A DNA stretch of 64,000 nt, taken from NCBI GenBank assembly GCA_003224905.1, contig QIAA01000049.1, forward strand, positions 17,055 to 81,054. The letters are read 5' to 3'. A program made the translations under genes and the position numbers. Source of the stretch: Acidobacteriota bacterium (lineage in GTDB: Bacteria > Acidobacteriota > Terriglobia > Terriglobales > Acidobacteriaceae). Below are positions 36,927 to 47,013 of the stretch, one piece after another. The notes under the pieces were generated by a model that made no database searches, was not told the origin of the DNA, and saw only the letters and a list, made by a program, of their open reading frames with translations. Within the stretch, counting starts at the first letter, position 1. Every line of letters starts with the position of its first letter.

Positions 36927-37850
36927 ATGGGTGTGAGTTCTCGCGGTAGGGGTGTACACAGGCGCAGGATCCATCGTCGCAGGCGCTTCGCTGTGGTAGT
37001 CATCGCGATTGTGCTCTTGCCATTGCTTGTTTTCGCGGCATACTTCACGTCCAGGCGTCCACACTCTTACAGCTATCCAAATTTTGCTGCTCCCAATTCT
37101 GAATGGGCGCGCGGGAATGCGAGCGAGAATCTCGCTGCTCTGGCGGGCCACGTAGCTCCTGCTCCGCTTGTCCGTCGTGGACGGCTCGTTTATCCATACT
37201 CTGTGGTCCCGGGTGGAATCCACGACAGCAATGAGTTGCGTGAAGCCATTCAGCGCGATCGCGCCGTAGCCCGGCATTATGCCGCTTTCAATCTCCATAA
37301 AACGCGCATCGTCGAACTCAAAAACCCTCGGCTCGTATATCTCTCTTACCGGCTCGGCGACAAGATTTTTTGGACACGCAAGCAGATCAAATTAAGACAA
37401 GGCGAACGCTTAATTACCGACGGCAACATTTCAGCGCGCACCCGCTGCGCCAACCAGGTTTCCGTCCTGCCGCAAACCGCGGTTTCCACCGAGGAACCAC
37501 TTCCCGAACAGCTCGAAGATCCATTCGGTGTCGGCGGCTCAGCTACGCACATCGATTTCCCCAACAGCATCGAATCCGCATTGCTCCGCCGTACGCCTCC
37601 CGGACTCGGCGAGGGCCCAGGTTCAGGATTCTTCGGCCCCCCATTCGGCGGCGGAGGACCGGGTATCGCCCCACCGCCAATTCCGAGCAGTTGCGCAAAG
37701 CCGCCCTGTTCTACGACGTCACCACCACCGCCACCTCCTCCACCATTGCCTCCGCCGGCGCCGGTCCCTGAGCCGGGCAGCATATTGCTCGTTTCGTCAG
37801 GTCTGGCGGGAATTTATCTTCGCCATCGGAAACGTTCCTCCAACAATTAG
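36927..37850 (+). CDS. PEP-CTERM-anchored membrane protein
   Basis: A 307-residue protein. The C-terminus has the sorting signal VPEPGSILLVSSGLAGIYLR followed by a basic tail HRKRSS, the signature of substrates of exosortase. The N-terminus has a basic head and a hydrophobic segment (FAVVVIAIVLLPLLVFAAYF). The middle carries a Gly/Pro-rich linker (FGGGGPGIAPPP, then a run of prolines). ATG 36927 follows AGGAGA immediately; GTG 36933 is spaced better and may be the real start. No exosortase gene occurs in this window. Exosortase systems are tied to exopolysaccharide production. Confidence 0.72.
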   Translation: MGVSSRGRGVHRRRIHRRRRFAVVVIAIVLLPLLVFAAYFTSRRPHSYSYPNFAAPNSEWARGNASENLAALAGHVAPAPLVRRGRLVYPYSVVPGGIHDSNELREAIQRDRAVARHYAAFNLHKTRIVELKNPRLVYLSYRLGDKIFWTRKQIKLRQGERLITDGNISARTRCANQVSVLPQTAVSTEEPLPEQLEDPFGVGGSATHIDFPNSIESALLRRTPPGLGEGPGSGFFGPPFGGGGPGIAPPPIPSSCAKPPCSTTSPPPPPPPPLPPPAPVPEPGSILLVSSGLAGIYLRHRKRSSNN

Positions 37851-38018
37851 TTGGATCTATCAGAAGAACGCAGGAGCCCTCGCCCAGAGCCACTTATCGG
37901 CCACCCAGTTAGGTGAGGAAGCATTTTGCCGTCGTACGTACGCACCTCTAGTTGACCTCCTCCCCTCCGCGTCCTAACATAGCGGCCTAAGGAAGCAACA
38001 GCTTCCGTGCGGGGGCTG

Positions 38019-40457
38019 ATGCCCGGCCAGAGCACTACCAACAGTCAGACGATGATCGGTCAAACGATCTCGCACTACCGCATTCTGGGTAAGCTGGGCG
38101 GCGGCGGCATGGGTGTGGTGTACGAGGCCGAAGACACGCGGCTCGGTCGCCACGTGGCTATCAAGTTCCTTCCCGATAACCTGCTCGGAGACCGCAAAGC
38201 CTTGGAACGCTTCGAGCGTGAGGCGCGCGCCGCCTGCCTGTTGAACCACCCCACCATCTGCACCATCCACGAAGTTGAGGATTACAACGGGCATCCCTTC
38301 ATCGTGATGGAGAAGCTGGAGGGCGAGAGCCTGAAGGCGCGTATCCATGGCCAGCCGATGGAGGTGGATCAGCTGCTGGAAATTGCGATCCAGGTGGCGG
38401 ACGCGTTGGCCACTTCCCACGCTAAGGGCATCATCCATCGCGACATCAAGCCGGCGAACATCTTTATCACTAAGAGCGGCCATACGAAAGTGCTGGACTT
38501 CGGACTGGCGAAACTCATTCGTGACGACCGGCTGGCTACGAGCGAGGAAACTCCAATCGAGGATTCGCTCACGGCGGTAGGCGTGATTCCAGGCACGGCC
38601 GTTTACATGTCTCCCGAGCAGGCGCGCAGCGAAGAATTGGACCCGCGCACGGATATCTTCTCCTTTGGGGTGGTGCTCTATGAGATGGCGACTGGCAAAA
38701 AGCCGTTCTCTGGCAACAACGTGGTCACAACACTGGATGCGGTGCTGCACCAGAAGCCGCCCGCACCGAGAAGCCTCAATCCAGCCTTGACCGCAGAACT
38801 CGAGGGTGTGATCGGCAAGGCAATGGAGAAGGATCGCGCGAAGCGTTACCAGAGCGCTGCGGAGATTCGCGCCAACCTTCAACAGTTAAAAAGAGAAACA
38901 GAATCAGGACTCACGCGAACCGGGCCACGGGCGACTTCGCCGATTCGTCTGGCAACCAAGACGTTCCAAAAGACCAGCAAGCGCGCTCTTTATCTGCTGC
39001 TAGGTGTCAGCGCCCTGCTGCTTACCGTGCTCGTTACGGTGGGAGTGTGGTGGATCAAGCACCGCGCGGGCAACACCGGAATGCAGAGCAATGCGGTCGC
39101 AGTGCTGCCACTGCAAAACATGACCGGCGATTCCAGCAATGATTATCTGCGCTTTGCCCTGGCTGACGAGATCGCCAACGTACTCACGTATTCCCGCTCG
39201 CTCGACGTGCGTCCTTCCTCGATTACAAGCAAATACGTGAATGCGGATGTGGATCCGGAAAAGGTGGGGCACGAGCTGCGAGTAAAGAGTGTCCTGACCG
39301 GACATTATATGAAGCAGGGAAAACGCCTGCGGGTCTCGCTGGAAGCTGTGGATGCCACCAGCGACAGAGTCGTGTGGCAGACCAATCTGGAGTCGACTGA
39401 TCAGGATCTGATCGCCCTGCAGCAGCAGCTTGCAACGCAAGTTCGCCAGGGATTGCTTCCGATTCTCGGCGCCGCGAACGGGTTCCTGGAAACCAGCACG
39501 CGCCCGAAGAGCCAGGAAGCGTACGACCTCTATCTACGCAGCACAGCTGTTTCCCACGATCCGGCTCCCAACAAAGAAGCTATCAAGATGCTGGAGCGGG
39601 TGCAGCAAATGGATCCGACATACGCGCCTGCCGTGGAAGCGCTCGCCTTACGCTACTACTACGACGCGACCTACTCCAACGGCGGAGAGGAGCTTTTCCA
39701 GCGCTCGAACGAAGCCTGCGAACGCGCGCTCAGCCTGGATCCCAATCGAATGATCGCCGCCAGCCAACTGATCACGAATCGGGTAGAACGCGGCGAACTC
39801 GGAAAGGCTTATGAGGCGGCCACCGCTTTGGTCAAGCGTCGCCCGGAGAGCGCTCTGGCCCACTTCGCGTTAAGTTACGTGCTTCGCTATGCGGGAATGT
39901 TAGAAAATTCGGCGCGCGAGTGCGATACATCGCTGGCCCTGGATCCGGGCAATTATCAGCTCCGCTCATGTGCGTGGGTGTTCATGGAATTAGGCAGGGC
40001 GCAACGGGCAATGGACTACGTGAACCTCGATACCGGATCAGAATGGGCCGCCTGGGTCACTCCTCACGTGCTGCTGCGCGAGGGCAAAATTGCCGAAGCC
40101 CGTGCCGCCGTCAAACAGATGTCGACAAATCCACGCTACCATCGCGACCTGCTTGAAGCGTGTCTGCAGACACCGCCGCCAGCCGATTTAGACAAGACGG
40201 TGCAGAACACGGAACGCAGCACCGCCGCCGAACCTGATCCCGAGGAGTGGTATCACCAGGGCTCGGTGCTGGCATATTGCGGACAAAAAGCTGCTGCCTT
40301 CCGCATGTTAAAGACGGCCATCCAGCTCAACTACTGCTCGTATTCCAACCTGCTTTCCGACCCCTTGGTCCGTGGTCTGCATAGCGATCGTCAGTTTGAT
40401 GAAGTGCTCACCGCAGCCCACCAGTGCCAGCAAGCCATCGAGCCGGCGAAGCAGTAG
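38019..40457 (+). CDS. Membrane Ser/Thr protein kinase with TolB-like and TPR regions
   Basis: About 812 residues from ATG 38019 (the frame extends to a GTG 12 bases earlier). The Hanks-type kinase has [16 protein letters not shown], Lys49 in VAIKFL, the catalytic loop [10 protein letters not shown] (Asp142), DFGLAKL and [10 protein letters not shown] transmembrane helix runs from about residue 323 to 346. Outside the membrane comes a TolB/FlgO-like domain ([39 protein letters not shown]), then about eight tetratricopeptide repeats ([19 protein letters not shown]). Such proteins are typical of Acidobacteriota and are likely to sense a periplasmic signal; the substrate is not known. Confidence 0.9.
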   Translation: MPGQSTTNSQTMIGQTISHYRILGKLGGGGMGVVYEAEDTRLGRHVAIKFLPDNLLGDRKALERFEREARAACLLNHPTICTIHEVEDYNGHPFIVMEKLEGESLKARIHGQPMEVDQLLEIAIQVADALATSHAKGIIHRDIKPANIFITKSGHTKVLDFGLAKLIRDDRLATSEETPIEDSLTAVGVIPGTAVYMSPEQARSEELDPRTDIFSFGVVLYEMATGKKPFSGNNVVTTLDAVLHQKPPAPRSLNPALTAELEGVIGKAMEKDRAKRYQSAAEIRANLQQLKRETESGLTRTGPRATSPIRLATKTFQKTSKRALYLLLGVSALLLTVLVTVGVWWIKHRAGNTGMQSNAVAVLPLQNMTGDSSNDYLRFALADEIANVLTYSRSLDVRPSSITSKYVNADVDPEKVGHELRVKSVLTGHYMKQGKRLRVSLEAVDATSDRVVWQTNLESTDQDLIALQQQLATQVRQGLLPILGAANGFLETSTRPKSQEAYDLYLRSTAVSHDPAPNKEAIKMLERVQQMDPTYAPAVEALALRYYYDATYSNGGEELFQRSNEACERALSLDPNRMIAASQLITNRVERGELGKAYEAATALVKRRPESALAHFALSYVLRYAGMLENSARECDTSLALDPGNYQLRSCAWVFMELGRAQRAMDYVNLDTGSEWAAWVTPHVLLREGKIAEARAAVKQMSTNPRYHRDLLEACLQTPPPADLDKTVQNTERSTAAEPDPEEWYHQGSVLAYCGQKAAAFRMLKTAIQLNYCSYSNLLSDPLVRGLHSDRQFDEVLTAAHQCQQAIEPAKQ

Positions 40458-40579
40458 CTTCGCCAAATCAGATAAGATGGACAGCTGCGGCTAACTTCTC
40501 AGCATGCGCGAAGTCCAAACCGCAGCACATCGCAGGAAAAATATTGCTGCCCATCTTCCCGAACAGAAATCCCATACGC

Positions 40580-43345
40580 ATGAAGAGAATGAAGCGCAGC
40601 CTGGCCTGCGCCGCCGGCATTGCTTTGTTGTGCATTGCCGCACCCTCGCAGGCTCCGGTAAAGCCCGCCGATCCGACTGCTCCTCTTCCGCAGGACACGG
40701 GAACTGCGGGCCTGAAACAAAAGCTTCTTCGCCTGCAGACAACTGCGCGCCTGATGCAGGTGACGGCTCATCCTGACGATGAAGACGGCGGCATGCTGAC
40801 GCTCGAATCGCGCGGCAAGGGCGCGACCGTATTGCTAATGACGCTGACCCGCGGCGAGGGTGGACAGAACCGGCTGGGCAGCAATCTCTTCGATTCCCTG
40901 GGCGTATTGCGAACGCTCGAGCAGACCGCTTCCGATCGCTATTACGGCGTGGAGCAACGTTTCAGCCGAGTTGCCGACTTCGGCTATTCGAAAAACGCGG
41001 ACGAGACATTTCAGAAATGGCACGGCCACGATGCCGCGCTAGCCGATATGGTGCGCGTGATCCGCACCTTTCGCCCCGACGTACTGATCGCGCGTTTTTC
41101 TGGAACGGAGCGGGACGGCCATGGACATCACCAAGCCTCGGCGATTCTGACCAAAGAAGCATTTCGCGCAGCGGCGGATCCGAACCGTTTTCCCGAACAG
41201 ATTAAAGAAGGACTGCTGCCCTGGCAGCCGAAAAAGCTGTACGCCGGAAACGTGTGCGGCTTCGGCGCAGTGAGCTGCCCGGATGACAACTACACCGTCA
41301 GGCTGAATACCGGAGTAGTGAATCCTGCGTTGGGGACGTCCTATATCCAGTTCGCGCTGGAAGGCCTGCGGCACCAGCTCTCACAGGGAGCAGGCGGATG
41401 GAGTGTTGAGCCGGGAGACCGTTTCACCCATTACAAGCTGGTGGATTCCGTGCTGCCGCCGGTCAAGAGCGGCCATGAGCAGGATTTTTTTGAGGGCATG
41501 GACACTAGTCTGCCTGGGCTGGCTGGGCGATTGGGAGACGATGAGAAGAACCTTCCCTGGCTCAGGCCGGCACTGACAAGAATTTCGGATCGAGTGAAGC
41601 AGGCTTCCGGAAATAGCGGGGACGGCGCGGCCGAGCCGCTGTTTGAAGCGGTGCACGAACTGGATTCAGTGATCGAGCAGTTACAACCGCTCACGATCAG
41701 TGAAGAGAGTAAGAATGCGGTTCTGCAGATCCTTCGGGAAAAGCGGCAGCAGGCGGAAATCGCGCGGGGCCTGGCGTTGAATTTGTCGCTGGAGGCAAGC
41801 GTGGCCGCTCCGAAACCAGCAGCCGCTGCGCCGGATCAGAAGCATGCATTCACCGTTGTTTCCCCGGGCCAGGGATTTCAGATCAATCTCAAGTTGCACA
41901 ATGGCTCGCAAAAATACTGGCTGACGATTCGTGAAGCCGGCCTGGGGAACGCGAGCGATTGGATCCGTCAGGCGCATGCCGAAGAGACGACGATTGCACC
42001 GGGCGAAGATTATTACGCCAGTTTCGCAGTTCGGGTCCCGCAGAATGCTCCGGCTACGCGGCCGTACTGGCACCGGGATGATCCGGAGAAAGAGACAATC
42101 AGTACGATCGACAACGAAAACTACGCGACTCTCGCCCTGCCAGCTCCTGTGCTGGAGGCGCATATCAAATATGAGATCGCAGGGCACAAGGGACTGCATT
42201 CACCCGCACCTGAGTTTCTGAGGAGGAAGAGGTCAGGATCGCAAGAAGGAGAGATAACCTCTGAGGTGCTGGCTCCGTTCGTCGATGAACACGGCGGCGA
42301 ACGCAAACGAAGGCTGGCAGTCGCTCCGGCATTTTCGGTAATGCTGGAGCCGGTGGAGCAGGCAGTGCCGGTTGCGGTGCAGGGTGCCACCACGGTCAAA
42401 GTTGTGGTCACATCAAATCTGAGTGGAGCGCCCGAAGGAACGCTCCAGTTGCAGATGCCCGCAGGTTGGCGTGCCGAGCCGCAAATTCAGCGCGTGAGTT
42501 TGCTGAAACGCGGCGACCAGCAGGAATTCGAGTTCAAGGTGTTTCCCGCCAGCTTGAAGCAAGGACGAGCAGAAATTCGCGCGCAGCTTTCAACTGGAAG
42601 CAGGAAGTATGCCGATGGATACACTCTCATCACGCGCGAGGACCTTGATGCCTTCAACTATTATCAGCCCGCTCTGCAGCACGTCAGCATCGTGGATGTC
42701 AAAGTTCCCAGCAACCTGAAGATCGCCTACGTCATGGGCGCGGGAGATGACATTCCAACCGTTCTGCAGCAAATTGGAATGGACGTTACCTTACTTCCGG
42801 CAGAAAAACTCGCTAGCGAAGATCTGAGCCGCTACGGAACCGTCGTGCTCGGAATTCGTGCCTACGACACGCAGAAAACTGTGGCGGCAAATAACAAAAA
42901 GCTGCTCGATTTCGTCTCCGGAGGGGGCACACTGGTGGCGCAATACAACACAGGCGTAGGCGACTTCAACGGCGGACACTACACGCCGTATCCTGCGCAA
43001 CTGAGTCGCGCCAGGGTGTCGGTAGAAGAGGCGCCGGTCGAAATTCTCGCGCCCGAAGATCCCGTCTTTCATTATCCGAACCAGATTACGCAGCGTGATT
43101 TCGATGACTGGGTGCAGGAGCGCGGCTTGTACTTCATGGATCAGTGGGACAACAATTTCAAGCCGCTGCTCTCCTGCCACGATCCCGGCGAGCAGTCGCA
43201 AAAGGGCGGACTGTTGAAAGCCCAGTACGGCAAGGGCACGTACATCTACAGCGCCTACGCATTCTTCCGCCAGGTACCCGCCGGAGTTCCGGGAGCGATC
43301 CGCCTATTCGTGAATTTGCTGAGCGCAGGACAGGGCCACCGTTAG
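40580..43345 (+). CDS. Secreted PIG-L/LmbE deacetylase with NEW3-like and ThuA-like C-terminal regions
   Basis: About 921 residues from ATG 40580 (the frame is open from 40424; ATG 40589 is close by). The signal peptide is SLACAAGIALLCIAAPSQA. Residues 55-200 form the deacetylase domain with the zinc motif AHPDDEDG (His64, Asp67) and GHGHHQAS (His181-His184). A central beta-rich region (about residues 420-680) resembles NPCBM-associated NEW3 domains (GAPEGTLQLQMPAGWRAEPQ). The last 220 residues (IAYVMGAGDDIPTVLQQIG, YGTVVLGIRAYD, GGGTLVAQYN) look like a ThuA/glutamine-amidotransferase fold. It probably N-deacetylates sugars in the periplasm. Confidence 0.85.
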   Translation: MKRMKRSLACAAGIALLCIAAPSQAPVKPADPTAPLPQDTGTAGLKQKLLRLQTTARLMQVTAHPDDEDGGMLTLESRGKGATVLLMTLTRGEGGQNRLGSNLFDSLGVLRTLEQTASDRYYGVEQRFSRVADFGYSKNADETFQKWHGHDAALADMVRVIRTFRPDVLIARFSGTERDGHGHHQASAILTKEAFRAAADPNRFPEQIKEGLLPWQPKKLYAGNVCGFGAVSCPDDNYTVRLNTGVVNPALGTSYIQFALEGLRHQLSQGAGGWSVEPGDRFTHYKLVDSVLPPVKSGHEQDFFEGMDTSLPGLAGRLGDDEKNLPWLRPALTRISDRVKQASGNSGDGAAEPLFEAVHELDSVIEQLQPLTISEESKNAVLQILREKRQQAEIARGLALNLSLEASVAAPKPAAAAPDQKHAFTVVSPGQGFQINLKLHNGSQKYWLTIREAGLGNASDWIRQAHAEETTIAPGEDYYASFAVRVPQNAPATRPYWHRDDPEKETISTIDNENYATLALPAPVLEAHIKYEIAGHKGLHSPAPEFLRRKRSGSQEGEITSEVLAPFVDEHGGERKRRLAVAPAFSVMLEPVEQAVPVAVQGATTVKVVVTSNLSGAPEGTLQLQMPAGWRAEPQIQRVSLLKRGDQQEFEFKVFPASLKQGRAEIRAQLSTGSRKYADGYTLITREDLDAFNYYQPALQHVSIVDVKVPSNLKIAYVMGAGDDIPTVLQQIGMDVTLLPAEKLASEDLSRYGTVVLGIRAYDTQKTVAANNKKLLDFVSGGGTLVAQYNTGVGDFNGGHYTPYPAQLSRARVSVEEAPVEILAPEDPVFHYPNQITQRDFDDWVQERGLYFMDQWDNNFKPLLSCHDPGEQSQKGGLLKAQYGKGTYIYSAYAFFRQVPAGVPGAIRLFVNLLSAGQGHR

Positions 43346-43377
43346 CCGTTCGCCTTATGTAGTTAGGAGCTTGTCAG

Positions 43378-43450
43378 CAACAAAGAACACAGAGGGACAC
43401 GGAAGGTGAACACAATTCTCTGTGATCCTCTGTGCCCTCTGTGGTTGATT
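43378..43450. repeat. Intergenic CTCTGTG repeat (copy 1, imperfect inverted repeat)
   Basis: The stretch contains AACACAGAGGGACAC, then a mirrored CCTCTGTGCCCTCTGTGG, forming an imperfect inverted repeat between the deacetylase and permease genes. A second, one-sided copy with the core CCTCTGTGGTT lies at 52791-52830. Such elements are common between genes in Acidobacteriota and related soil bacteria; function unknown. Confidence 0.6.
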
Positions 43451-43502
43451 TCACCCTCTGTTACGACGTGAAGACTCAGTTCATTCTGAGCTCAAAACCA
43501 AC

Positions 43503-44993
43503 ATGGCAAATGCCCAACGGTCGACGGCGAATGAACAATCCCTGATCCGCGGCATTGGCGTGGGCAGCGCCACGGCGCTGAACATGATCGACATGATCGG
43601 CGTCGGACCGTTCATCACCATTCCGCTGATCATCAGCGCGATGGGCGGGCCGCAGGCCATGCTGGGTTGGATTCTCGGCGCTGTCTTTGCCATGTGTGAT
43701 GGCCTGGTTTGGGCAGAGCTGGGCGCTGCCATGCCACGATCGGGCGGTTCGTATCGCTATCTCCGGGAAATTTACGGAGCTAACAAACTTGGACGGCTGA
43801 TCTCCTTCCTTTTTATATGGCAGCTTTCTTTCAGCGCCCCGCTCTCGATCGCTTCCGGCTCCATCGGACTCGCCGGCTACGCCTCGTATTTTTGGCCCGC
43901 ATTAGAGCATGAGTACGTTGTCCACAACTGGACTCTGAATCTGCCCCTGCTCGGAACTCTGCAGGCGCGCTGGCTGGTTGCCGGGACAACCTTTGTGGCG
44001 ATCGCGGTTGTCATAGTTGCGGTCGTGCTGCTTTACAGAAAAATCACGAGCATTGGCTGGATTTCAAAGCTGTTACTGACCGGTGTGCTGGGCACGATGG
44101 GCTGGATCATCATTGCCGGCCTGGGCCATTTCGACGCCGCCCGCGCCTTCAGTTTTCCGCCCGACGCTTTCACTCTCTCCCACAAGTTCTTCCTCGGCCT
44201 CGGTGCGGCCATGCTCATCAGCACTTATGATTATTGGGGTTACTACAATGTCTGCTTCCTCGGCGACGAAGTAAAAGATCCCGCCAGGACCATCCCGCGC
44301 GCTCTGCTGCTATCCATTTTTCTGGTGGGATGTCTATATGTGCTGATGAACGTCAGCATTCTGGGCGTCGTGCCATGGCAGGAGATGCTTCAATCCGGAC
44401 AGCGCGGCGGCAAGCTGTATGTTGTCTCCATCTTCATGGAGCGCGTTTACGGGGACTGGGCGGCCAGGATCATTACGGCACTCGTCATGTGGACAGCTTT
44501 CGCTTCAGTTTTCTCGCTGTTGCTGGGCTACTCACGGGTTCCCTACGCTGCCGCTCTCGACGGCAACTACTTCCGCGCATTCGCGAAGCTGCATCCTGAA
44601 TATCGTTTCCCATACGTCTCGCTGCTTTCTTTGGGAGGCACCGCCGCTGCATTTTGCTTCTTCTCATTGGCAGATGTGATTGCCGCGCTGGTCGTGATCC
44701 GGCTCTTGCTGCAATTCCTTGTGCAGGCAATCGGCGTGATCGTGCTCCGAATCCGTCGTCCTGATTTGCCACGTCCATTTCGCATGTGGCTGTTTCCAGT
44801 GCCCGCTCTGATCGCGATCGCTGGCTTCGTATTCATTCTTGTGAAACGTCCAAATGCGCTGCAGGAGATTCGCTACGCTACAGTGATTCTCCTTCTTGGA
44901 TTGATCATTTACACATTGCGAGCTTTTCGAAGTGGCGAGTGGCCTTTTGCTAAACCTATGCCGATGAAAATTAAAGAAGTGCCCACCCATTAA
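43503..44993 (+). CDS. APC-superfamily amino acid permease
   Basis: A 496-residue membrane protein from ATG 43503 with about 12 hydrophobic helices. The first helix contains NMIDMIGVGPFITIPLII, the broken-helix binding segment of APC transporters, and PRSGGSYRYLREIYG is the conserved loop after helix 2. It should import or exchange an amino acid or amine; the substrate cannot be read. One base separates it from the next transporter gene, so the two are probably co-transcribed. Confidence 0.9.
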   Translation: MANAQRSTANEQSLIRGIGVGSATALNMIDMIGVGPFITIPLIISAMGGPQAMLGWILGAVFAMCDGLVWAELGAAMPRSGGSYRYLREIYGANKLGRLISFLFIWQLSFSAPLSIASGSIGLAGYASYFWPALEHEYVVHNWTLNLPLLGTLQARWLVAGTTFVAIAVVIVAVVLLYRKITSIGWISKLLLTGVLGTMGWIIIAGLGHFDAARAFSFPPDAFTLSHKFFLGLGAAMLISTYDYWGYYNVCFLGDEVKDPARTIPRALLLSIFLVGCLYVLMNVSILGVVPWQEMLQSGQRGGKLYVVSIFMERVYGDWAARIITALVMWTAFASVFSLLLGYSRVPYAAALDGNYFRAFAKLHPEYRFPYVSLLSLGGTAAAFCFFSLADVIAALVVIRLLLQFLVQAIGVIVLRIRRPDLPRPFRMWLFPVPALIAIAGFVFILVKRPNALQEIRYATVILLLGLIIYTLRAFRSGEWPFAKPMPMKIKEVPTH

Positions 44994-44994
44994 C

Positions 44995-46266
44995 ATGGCG
45001 GAAGCGGTGCAAACACCGATGCATGAGCCGATAACGTGGAGTCGATCGATCTCCCCATGGGCGCCTCTGCGCGAGCCGCTCTTCCGTTCCCTCTGGGGCG
45101 CGGCCGTCATTTCCTACACAGGTACCTGGATGCAGAACGTAGGCGCGGGCTGGCTGATGACCCAGCTCACCACGTCGCCGCTCAAAGTGAGCTTAGTAAC
45201 GGCGGCAAGCACGCTACCGGTGTTTCTGGTGATCCTGCCGGCAGGCGCTCTCGCCGACCTGGTCGACCGCCGCCGTTTTCTGCTGATCACGCAGAGCTGG
45301 ATGGTCGTGGCTTCTGCAATGCTGGGAGTTCTCACGCTGCTCGGTTACGTTACTCCATCGATCCTGCTGATTTACACCTTTTTGCTGGGGCTCGGGTCAG
45401 TGATGAATGATCCCGCGTGGCAGGCGATTACTCCAGAGATCGTTTCTGCAGAGAATCATGCGCCGGCAGTGGCATTGAACTCGGTTGGTTTTAACGTCGC
45501 CCGTGCGCTCGGTCCGGCAGTGGGTGGATTGGTGATCGCGGCTACCAGTTCGGGTGTAGCATTCCTGCTGAATGCCGCGTCTTTTTTCGGAGTGATTTTG
45601 TTTTTGTATCGCTGGAAGCGGCCGCACTACGAGCATGTTGAAACCGGCCGCGTGCGCGATGCACTCGCCACCGGTTTCCGCTATTTGCGCGGCGCGCCGG
45701 TCATGCGCTCGGTGCTGATTCGCACTGCGGCATTCAGTTGGGCCGCGAGTTGCCTGCTGGCACTATTACCGATTCTCGCCCGTCCTCATGGCGCCACGGG
45801 CTATGGCCTGCTGCTAGGCTCCTTCGGTTTAGGCGCTTTGGCCGGCGCTGCCCTGCTCCCTCGTTTGCGTTCCTGGCTTTCCGTTGATCGCCTTGTAGTC
45901 TTCGCGACCCTTCTGTTTGCAGCGATGACGTTTCTTGCCGGACATGTGCGAGCGTTCAGCGCCCTGACTCTGGTATTGTTTGCCAGCGGGATCGCGTGGA
46001 TCGGCATTCTCGCCTGCTTGAACGTGGCGGCGCAGACGATGTCGCCGTCGTATCTGCGTGCTCGCGCTTTATCAATGTACCTGCTGGTGCTGCAGGGAGG
46101 CATGGCGGTGGGCAGCGCTGTCTGGGGAATGTTGGCCAGCAGATCGGGAATTCCGGCTGCCCTGCTGGTTTCCGCCGTCGCTCTGGTTGCCGGACTCATT
46201 ACAGTGCCGCGGCACCGTTTGAGTTCTGAAAAGCTGAAGTTCGCACCGGCTGTGGTGCGCGACTAG
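44995..46266 (+). CDS. MFS exporter (EntS/MFS_3-like)
   Basis: A 423-residue membrane protein from ATG 44995, one base after the permease stop. About 11-12 hydrophobic segments are seen; the first conserved box is FRSLWGAAVISYTGTWMQNV, and the loop between helices 2 and 3 is PAGALADLVDRRRFLLITQS. These are marks of the EntS-like exporter group, which exports siderophores and drugs. The pairing with an amino acid permease suggests a product or efflux function, but that is speculative. Confidence 0.88.
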   Translation: MAEAVQTPMHEPITWSRSISPWAPLREPLFRSLWGAAVISYTGTWMQNVGAGWLMTQLTTSPLKVSLVTAASTLPVFLVILPAGALADLVDRRRFLLITQSWMVVASAMLGVLTLLGYVTPSILLIYTFLLGLGSVMNDPAWQAITPEIVSAENHAPAVALNSVGFNVARALGPAVGGLVIAATSSGVAFLLNAASFFGVILFLYRWKRPHYEHVETGRVRDALATGFRYLRGAPVMRSVLIRTAAFSWAASCLLALLPILARPHGATGYGLLLGSFGLGALAGAALLPRLRSWLSVDRLVVFATLLFAAMTFLAGHVRAFSALTLVLFASGIAWIGILACLNVAAQTMSPSYLRARALSMYLLVLQGGMAVGSAVWGMLASRSGIPAALLVSAVALVAGLITVPRHRLSSEKLKFAPAVVRD

Positions 46267-46305
46267 CTCGGGTTCATTACAAAATAAATTTCAAGGAGAC
46301 GCCTC

Positions 46306-46872
46306 ATGAAGAGAACGCAATGGTGGCTCGTGTGTCTGATGCTGGGATGTAGCAGTGTGGTGATGGCGCAGGCGGATAAACCCGCCGAACCGCGCACGGT
46401 GAGCCAGGTTCTGAACGCACAGCTCAGCAACCTGGAAAATGATTTTGTTCCTGCGGCCGAGGCCATGCCGGAGGACAAATATTCTTTCGCGCCGACCAAT
46501 GGCGAATTCAAGGGCGTGCGCACCTTTGCACAGCAGGTGAAACATGTGGCAGCGGTGAATTACGTGATCGCAAGCGCCATCCTCGGCGAGAAGCCTCCGG
46601 TCGATACCGGAGGCGAGAAGGGCCCAGACTCTGCCCAGAGCAAAGCCGACATCGTGAAATTCCTGAAGGATTCCTTCGCTTATGCTCACAAGTCCGCAGG
46701 AAGTATCAACGAGACAAATTTGGTGGCCGGCATTAAGAGCCCTTTCGGCGACGGCACTACAACGCGTTTGGGAATGGCGGCGGCATTGGCCTGGCACGGC
46801 TTCGATCATTACGGCCAGATGGTGGAATATTTGCGAATGAACGGGATCATTCCTCCCGCCAGTCGGCAGTAG
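46306..46872 (+). CDS. Secreted DinB-like helical protein
   Basis: A 188-residue protein from ATG 46306, with AAGGAGA 7 bases upstream. The signal peptide ends near VVMAQA. The mature part is a four-helix-bundle DinB/YfiT-like domain (VSQVLNAQLSNLENDF), whose metal-ligand histidines are visible in QQVKHVAAVNY and LAWHGFDHYGQMVEYLR. The tail LRMNGIIPPAS is a common DinB ending. Export is unusual for DinB proteins outside Acidobacteriota. The function of such proteins is generally thiol-transferase-like or unknown. Confidence 0.82.
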   Translation: MKRTQWWLVCLMLGCSSVVMAQADKPAEPRTVSQVLNAQLSNLENDFVPAAEAMPEDKYSFAPTNGEFKGVRTFAQQVKHVAAVNYVIASAILGEKPPVDTGGEKGPDSAQSKADIVKFLKDSFAYAHKSAGSINETNLVAGIKSPFGDGTTTRLGMAAALAWHGFDHYGQMVEYLRMNGIIPPASRQ

Positions 46873-46904
46873 ATCACTTCGTCCCGATTTCATCCTGAGG
46901 CAGC

Positions 46905-46931
46905 GGAGTCGCTCGCCAAGCGAGCGACTCC
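46905..46931. repeat. Perfect 12-bp intergenic hairpin
   Basis: GGAGTCGCTCGC, loop CAA, GCGAGCGACTCC. It lies 30 bases after the DinB-like stop. There is no T-run, so it is not a standard intrinsic terminator. A preceding TTCATCCTGAGG resembles the beginning of the palindromic element near 63774 (GTCATCCCGAG), suggesting the same repeat family. Confidence 0.7.
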
Positions 46932-46972
46932 TGACTGCCGATTCGCCTGCCGTTTCTCCCCGCCACCCGATG

Positions 46973-46978
46973 TACAAT
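46973..46978 (+). promoter_or_regulatory. Possible -10 box TACAAT
   Basis: TACAAT lies 35 bases before the TPR gene start at 47014, with no clear -35 partner. It is a weak candidate only. Confidence 0.25.
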
Positions 46979-47001
46979 CGCGAGGTTCGCTGCTTATTGC
47001 G

Positions 47002-47010
47002 AAAGGAGGT
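47002..47010 (+). promoter_or_regulatory. Near-perfect ribosome-binding site
   Basis: AAAGGAGGT is followed by three bases and ATG at 47014. This matches the 16S rRNA tail almost fully and implies efficient translation of the TPR gene. Confidence 0.75.
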
Positions 47011-47013
47011 CTA

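Noticed and set aside
37974..38882. 302-codon minus-strand frame
   Set aside because: It is the antisense of the kinase catalytic domain; the kinase motifs are unambiguous.
46291..46977. 228-codon minus-strand frame
   Set aside because: It is antisense to the DinB-like gene, and its open length comes from codon bias.
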